From DASZCR01 sp035942915 (GTDB lineage: Bacteria; Acidobacteriota; Blastocatellia; Pyrinomonadales; Pyrinomonadaceae): 10,147 nt of DNA. This document shows positions 7,901 through 10,147 of this stretch, piece after piece (position 1 is the first letter of the stretch; each line of letters begins with the position of its first letter). The stretch is from positions 1 through 10,147 of the forward strand of contig DASZCR010000194.1 of NCBI GenBank assembly GCA_035942915.1. The letters are read 5' to 3'. Below the pieces are notes generated by a model. It saw only the letters and a program-made list of their open reading frames with translations. It did no database searches and was not told the DNA's origin. The translations under genes and the position numbers were made by a program.

Positions 7901-8677
7901 GTGAAACTGGTCGGTGCCCGAACGTGTGACGAGTGAGACCTGCGCGCCGGAGGAGCGACCGAGTTCGGCCGTGAAGTTGCTGGTCACAACCTGAAACTGC
8001 GAGATGGAGTCGGGGTTCGGTCGAAGCGGCGTGAAGTTCGAGCCGCCCGCGCTCGACTCGTTGATGTCGATGCCGTCGAGCGTGAAGTTGAAAGCGCGGT
8101 CGCGCGAGCCGTGAACGTGGACGTTGCCGCCCGTGTTGCCGCCCGTTCCGGCGCGCCCGTTGCCAATCACGCCCGGTTGCAGCGAGACGAATTGGAGCGG
8201 GTTGCGCCCGCGCTCGCCGACGATGGGCAGCGCCTCAAGCGAACGCTCCTCGACCGTGTTGCCGAAGTTGCCGGAGTTGCTCGTCTGTACGAGTTCGGCC
8301 GCGCCCTCGACCGTCACCACGTCGGCCACGCCGCCGACTTCGAGCGTCACATCGACCGTCGCGGGCTGGTTGACGTTGACCTGATTGGCCGTCGAGACGA
8401 ACCGCTTGAAGCCCTGCTTCTCGACCGCGACCGTGTAGACGCCGACCTGCACGGAGTCGAAGACGTAGGTTCCGGTGGAAGTGGTCTGCGTCGTGAAAGA
8501 GACTTTCGTGCCCTCGTTGGTGAGGGTCACGGTCGCGTCGGGGACGACCGCCCCGGTGCTGTCTGTGACGACGCCCGTGACACGCGAGGCCGACCCTTGC
8601 GCGAGCGCGCCGCTTGCGGGCGCGACGAGCAGGACGAGGCCGAGGCTGAAGCGCAGGAAGAATGTTTTAATCTTCAT
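4922..8677 (-). CDS. TonB-dependent-receptor-like outer-membrane protein with carboxypeptidase-regulatory-like domain
   Basis: The start is the ATG at 8677 (1251 residues), chosen because CAGGAGT lies five bases upstream and residues 1-27 form a clean signal peptide ending in ALAQ; a frame extension to 8722 lacks both. Residues about 31-123 are a carboxypeptidase-regulatory-like domain (VTDSTGAVVPDATVTLTNE, VGVYTVAVEKQGFKRF). Residues about 140-260 are the TonB plug (LEALPIVGERGRNPLQFVSLQPG, VHVHGSRDRAFNFTLDGIDINE, DSISQFQVVTSNFTAELGRSSG). The rest is beta-barrel with alternating aromatic strands and ends in RIQLGIKFNF, the C-terminal aromatic expected for outer-membrane insertion. The barrel of nearly 1000 residues is longer than in classical siderophore receptors and matches Oar-like acidobacterial proteins. 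I saw no clear TonB box. It is paralogous in layout to the receptor at 1-715 and converges on pabB. Its promoter shares an element with the D-aminoacylase promoter, hinting at a related substrate. The substrate itself cannot be read from the sequence. Confidence 0.92.
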   Translation of the reverse strand: MKIKTFFLRFSLGLVLLVAPASGALAQGSASRVTGVVTDSTGAVVPDATVTLTNEGTKVSFTTQTTSTGTYVFDSVQVGVYTVAVEKQGFKRFVSTANQVNVNQPATVDVTLEVGGVADVVTVEGAAELVQTSNSGNFGNTVEERSLEALPIVGERGRNPLQFVSLQPGVIGNGRAGTGGNTGGNVHVHGSRDRAFNFTLDGIDINESSAGGSNFTPLRPNPDSISQFQVVTSNFTAELGRSSGAQVSLVTRSGTDQFHGTLFELYRTPALNANEYENNLNGRPKGQFVQHVFGGSIGGPVILPGYDGRERKTYFFTNLQLLRATQSILVTRTVYTQQARQGIFRYRVGAQNAPAGTTNATVDGAGNPLPGLNIQSYNIVANDPLCRTQPTNCGLDPTTQQLINAAPLPNNFFVGDGLNTAGFSFGAPQVERQYDFVFKVDHSFNERNQVYVRYAQGEQNTFGDNGNGGLRSFPDSQFNFVDTFRNPKNLAFNYRWTPTGTVTNEFVVGFNRFAFTFTNPDPTAVPFILNLPRDPFNSTPPINNERKLATYQLVDNISFVKGSHTFRGGINFRFQTHDDIRSSVGGLNTNLVVTFSRTTNPVPTSGTFNFNLPATSGANAINATDRNNLQSAINDLLGRVGNIQQAFVAASEDAFAPAGTLFLFNARYNEYDFYFQDTWKIRPNLTIDYGLRWEPKMAPRAGDGDSILRPDRPVRFGEAPTDQLRFVEGKLYDDDYNNFGPSVGFAWDPFSDGRTSIRANYRLAYDRMNTFITSSAIFPNTPGTTLGINDTSFASRTNETSRLRFGLPTLTPPATPAQLRQPVPFSAATLTVFDPSTRSPKTNQWGLSVQRELGRGFVAEANYIGRRGVGLYGAYDVNQVDILARDPVTGETFLDAFNTLRNNPTANSPLINALLTGSRTNNAGSAQFRTLFTTELTQGSIAATALSLSQRVSGGVRTIVANGFPSFFFQPYPQFTGALNVIDTNDFSTYHGLELQLSRRAGRGLLMQLAYTLSKSLDTRSFDPAFTVAARTASTANASPSAVNTPFDVRNRRLNYARSDFDRRHALQGYMVYDLPFGRGRRFLGDTNPVLNQIVGGWEIASSLIWQSGRPFTVYSSAFTVSNVVLSPANCQGCTPDMGSVVQESGTNFIFTAEQRARFSTPAPGQLGNTGRNFFTGPQFFNLDATIRKRFYLSEQRNLEFRADINNLTNTPSFEFPISSTSSSASGTFGRIRDSVNSNSRRIQLGIKFNF

Positions 8678-8722
8678 GGGGTGACTCCTGAAGGGGTGAA
8701 AAGTGAATCCGCAAACGGTCAC

Positions 8723-8744
8723 GCGGCCGAACCTCTCCGGCCGC
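8723..8744 (-). repeat. GC-only hairpin in the receptor mRNA leader
   Basis: Read leftward, GCGGCCG, an eight-base loop, and CGGCCGC form a seven-pair all-GC stem about 46 nt before the receptor ATG, inside the roughly 140-nt predicted leader. No U-tract follows, so it is not a standard terminator. It may stabilise the mRNA or affect translation, or be incidental in GC-rich DNA. Confidence 0.4.
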
Positions 8745-8822
8745 CAAAGAACGCTTCAAAATAGCTTGTCACACGAAACCTGAGGATGGATTGCACGCCC
8801 GCTGTCCGCTTACGTGCGCGGC

Positions 8823-8851
8823 ATTGTAATGGACGCCGCACTATCAGCCAA
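8823..8851 (-). promoter_or_regulatory. Candidate promoter of the large receptor gene
   Basis: Read leftward: TTGGCT (8846-8851, four of six to -35), exactly 17 bp, then TACAAT (8823-8828, five of six to -10). Transcription would begin near 8816, about 140 nt before the ATG at 8677. The conserved element at 8853-8879 abuts the -35, as it does at the D-aminoacylase promoter. Confidence 0.55.
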
Positions 8852-8852
8852 A

Positions 8853-8879
8853 CTAAAAAATTTTATCGGAACGATAAGC
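8853..8879 (-). promoter_or_regulatory. Shared upstream element, copy B (before the large receptor)
   Basis: Read leftward: GCTTATC, six bases, ATAAAATTTTTTAG. This is the partner of the copy at 2645-2671. Here the first half is a perfect inverted repeat, TTATCG-GAA-CGATAA read on the plus strand (8863-8877), which looks like a site for a dimeric regulator. The A/T tract that follows resembles an UP-element. Confidence 0.6.
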
Positions 8880-8898
8880 ATCGATGATGGACGAGAGA

Positions 8899-8937
8899 CG
8901 CCTTACTGAAGCCTCGAAGGAAGCGTTCAGGAAGGCG
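8899..8937. terminator. Imperfect 12-bp inverted repeat downstream of the SPFH gene
   Basis: CGCCTTACTGAA (8899-8910) and TTCAGGAAGGCG (8926-8937) pair at 11 of 12 positions around a 15-nt loop. It lies 34 bp past the SPFH stop and before the receptor promoter, where a terminator is expected. The following leftward sequence, TCTCTCGTCC, is pyrimidine-rich but has no run of U, so it is only a plausible terminator or mRNA 3' end stabiliser. Confidence 0.4.
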
Positions 8938-8971
8938 CATGAGGGTTTTGAGATGAAGGCTGTCGGGGCGT

Positions 8972-10060
8972 CTATCCGTTCGGCAGTTGGCGCGGGCGGA
9001 GGGGCGGTGTCGGCGGCGTGTCGGCGCCGTCTCCCTCTGTGCGCCGCTCGCCCGTCTCGGCGAACATCTCTTTGAGCGCGCCGACGCTTCCCAACAGTCC
9101 AGAAGTTTCGACCGGCATGAAGATGACCTTCGAGTTTCCGCCCTGCGTCATCTTCGTCAGCCCTTCGATGTAGCGCGCCGTGATGAGGTACTGCGCCGGG
9201 TTGCCGTGTCCAATCATCGATTGTGAGACGCGCGCGATGGCTTCGGCTTCGGCTTCGGCGGCGCGCTGTCGAGCCTGCGCCTGTCCTTCGGCCACCTGCG
9301 CGATAGCCTGCGCTTCGGCCTCCGCGTTTCGCAGACGCGACTGCGCCGAGCCTTCCGCTTCGAGGATGGCGCGCGCCTTCTCGCCTTCGGCGCGTGTGAT
9401 GGCCGCTTGCTTCTCGCCTTCGGCGCGCGTGATGGCGGCCTGACGTTCGCCCTCTGCCTGAAGGACGAGCGCGCGTCGGTTGCGCTCGGCCGTCATCTGC
9501 TTCTCCATCGTCACGCGCACGTCTTCGGGCGGATTGATGTTCTTCACGTCAACGCGCGTCACCTTCACGCCCCACTTGTCGGTTGCCTCGTCGAGGATGA
9601 CGCGCAGTTTGTTGTTAATCTGGTCGCGCGACGAAAGCGTGTGGTCTAAGTCCATCTCGCCCATCACGGAGCGCATGCCGGTAATCGTCATCTGCACGAT
9701 GCCGCCGATGAGGTCGTTGACTTCATAGACGGCTTTGGTGGCTTCCGTGACCTGCCAGTAGACGACGGAATCGACGTGAATGGTCACGTTGTCGCGCGTG
9801 ATGACGGGCTGCGGCGGGAGGTCTATGAACTGCTCGCGCAGGTCAATCGAGGTCATGCCGGGTCGCATCCCTGCCCAGTAGACGGCGCGCGGTTTGTCGA
9901 GAAAGGGGACGATGATGTTGAGTCCGCCTTCTGCGACGCGGCTGAAGCGGCCGAGCCGTTCGATGAGCATGACGGTCGCTTGCGGTACGATTTTGATGGT
10001 CTTGGCCGCGATGACCATCACGGCGAGCGCGAGGAAAACGAGGAGAATCAGGGGTGTCAT
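8972..10060 (-). CDS. SPFH/Band 7 (stomatin/paraslipin-like) membrane protein
   Basis: The 362-residue protein starts at the ATG at 10060 with GGAGG seven bases upstream. Residues 2-19 form one hydrophobic N-terminal membrane anchor. Residues about 21-190 are the Band 7/SPFH domain (VPQATVMLIERLGRFSRVAEGGLNIIVPFLD, DLREQFIDLPPQPVITRDNV, WGVKVTRVDVKNINPP). Residues about 190-280 are an Ala/Glu/Arg-rich coiled coil containing two copies of the 11-residue unit QAAITRAEGEK, with further degenerate AEG units after it. The C-terminal part has NPAQYLITARYIEGL and GNSKVIFMPVE, typical of stomatin/QmcA-type paraslipins. A Pro-rich tail ends the protein. Such proteins oligomerise at the inner membrane, organise microdomains and can modulate membrane proteases. 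Relatives often neighbour an NfeD gene; none is downstream here, and the start of any upstream one would lie outside the window. It appears to have its own promoter. The family call is firm; the specific role is not known. Confidence 0.92.
   Translation of the reverse strand: MTPLILLVFLALAVMVIAAKTIKIVPQATVMLIERLGRFSRVAEGGLNIIVPFLDKPRAVYWAGMRPGMTSIDLREQFIDLPPQPVITRDNVTIHVDSVVYWQVTEATKAVYEVNDLIGGIVQMTITGMRSVMGEMDLDHTLSSRDQINNKLRVILDEATDKWGVKVTRVDVKNINPPEDVRVTMEKQMTAERNRRALVLQAEGERQAAITRAEGEKQAAITRAEGEKARAILEAEGSAQSRLRNAEAEAQAIAQVAEGQAQARQRAAEAEAEAIARVSQSMIGHGNPAQYLITARYIEGLTKMTQGGNSKVIFMPVETSGLLGSVGALKEMFAETGERRTEGDGADTPPTPPLRPRQLPNG
9378..9443 (-). repeat. 33-bp tandem repeat inside the SPFH coiled coil
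   Basis: Two adjacent 33-bp units (9378-9410 and 9411-9443) agree at 29 of 33 positions and encode the duplicated 11-residue block of the coiled coil. All differences still give the same repeated peptide core, so the copies appear to have been kept in frame after duplication. Confidence 0.75.
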
Positions 10061-10115
10061 GTGAAAGCCTCCGTCTTGATGAAGAAATGATGCGCCTACG
10101 GATCAGTGCACGCTG

Positions 10116-10144
10116 ACTATAACGGATTCGCGTCGCCCTGTGAA
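10116..10144 (-). promoter_or_regulatory. Near-consensus promoter of the SPFH gene
   Basis: Read leftward: TTCACA (10139-10144, five of six to -35), exactly 17 bp, then TATAGT (10116-10121, five of six to -10). Transcription would start near 10109, giving a leader of about 50 nt. The shared element seen at the two other leftward promoters is absent here. Confidence 0.6.
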
Positions 10145-10147
10145 AGA

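Noticed and set aside
8111..8764. Plus-strand open frame of 217 codons over the receptor N-terminus and leader
   Set aside because: It is antisense to the signal peptide and plug region and has no conserved feature.
1..10147. CRISPR array, tRNA/rRNA genes, insertion sequence
   Set aside because: No regularly spaced repeats, no cloverleaf or rRNA segments, and no transposase or terminal repeats were recognised on either strand.

Overview
The window looks like chromosomal DNA from a GC-rich Gram-negative bacterium. Acidobacteriota, perhaps the Blastocatellia, is the best guess. The basis is two very large outer-membrane receptors of the type 'signal peptide + carboxypeptidase-regulatory-like domain + TonB plug + long beta-barrel' (Oar/CarboxypepD_reg type), which are abundant in that phylum, together with the GC-rich base composition. 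This is inference from gene style; no rRNA or other phylogenetic marker is present.

Layout. (1) Positions 1-715, minus strand: the N-terminal 238 residues of a TonB-dependent-receptor-like protein that runs off the left edge. (2) Positions 792-2453, minus strand: an exported D-aminoacylase (N-acyl-D-amino-acid deacylase) of the amidohydrolase superfamily with its metal and catalytic residues intact. It lies 76 bp upstream of the receptor and is probably co-transcribed with it. (3) Positions 2454-3012: a 559-bp divergent control region with candidate promoters for the deacylase (leftward) and for the next gene (rightward). (4) Positions 3013-4779, plus strand: a fused PabB-PabC protein for the p-aminobenzoate branch of folate synthesis. 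(5) Positions 4780-4921: a convergent gap holding a strong hairpin that could end transcription from both sides. (6) Positions 4922-8677, minus strand: a complete second giant TonB-dependent-receptor-like protein. (7) Positions 8678-8971: its promoter and leader, plus a second inverted repeat after the next gene. (8) Positions 8972-10060, minus strand: a membrane-anchored SPFH/Band 7 (stomatin/paraslipin-like) protein with a near-consensus promoter at the right edge.

How the parts relate. The deacylase operon and the second receptor gene share an element just upstream of their -35 regions: GCTTATC-N6-ATAAAATYTTTTAG, at 2645-2671 and 8853-8879, in the same orientation and 24-25 bp from the -10 box in both. 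It is absent from the other two promoters I could find. This suggests that the deacylase, its co-transcribed receptor and the second receptor form a small regulon, possibly for capture and periplasmic deacylation of N-acyl-D-amino acids or D-residue-containing compounds. The motif match is directly visible; the shared regulation and the substrate are inference. The folate gene and the SPFH gene look like unrelated housekeeping neighbours. I saw no mobile element, CRISPR array, tRNA or rRNA.
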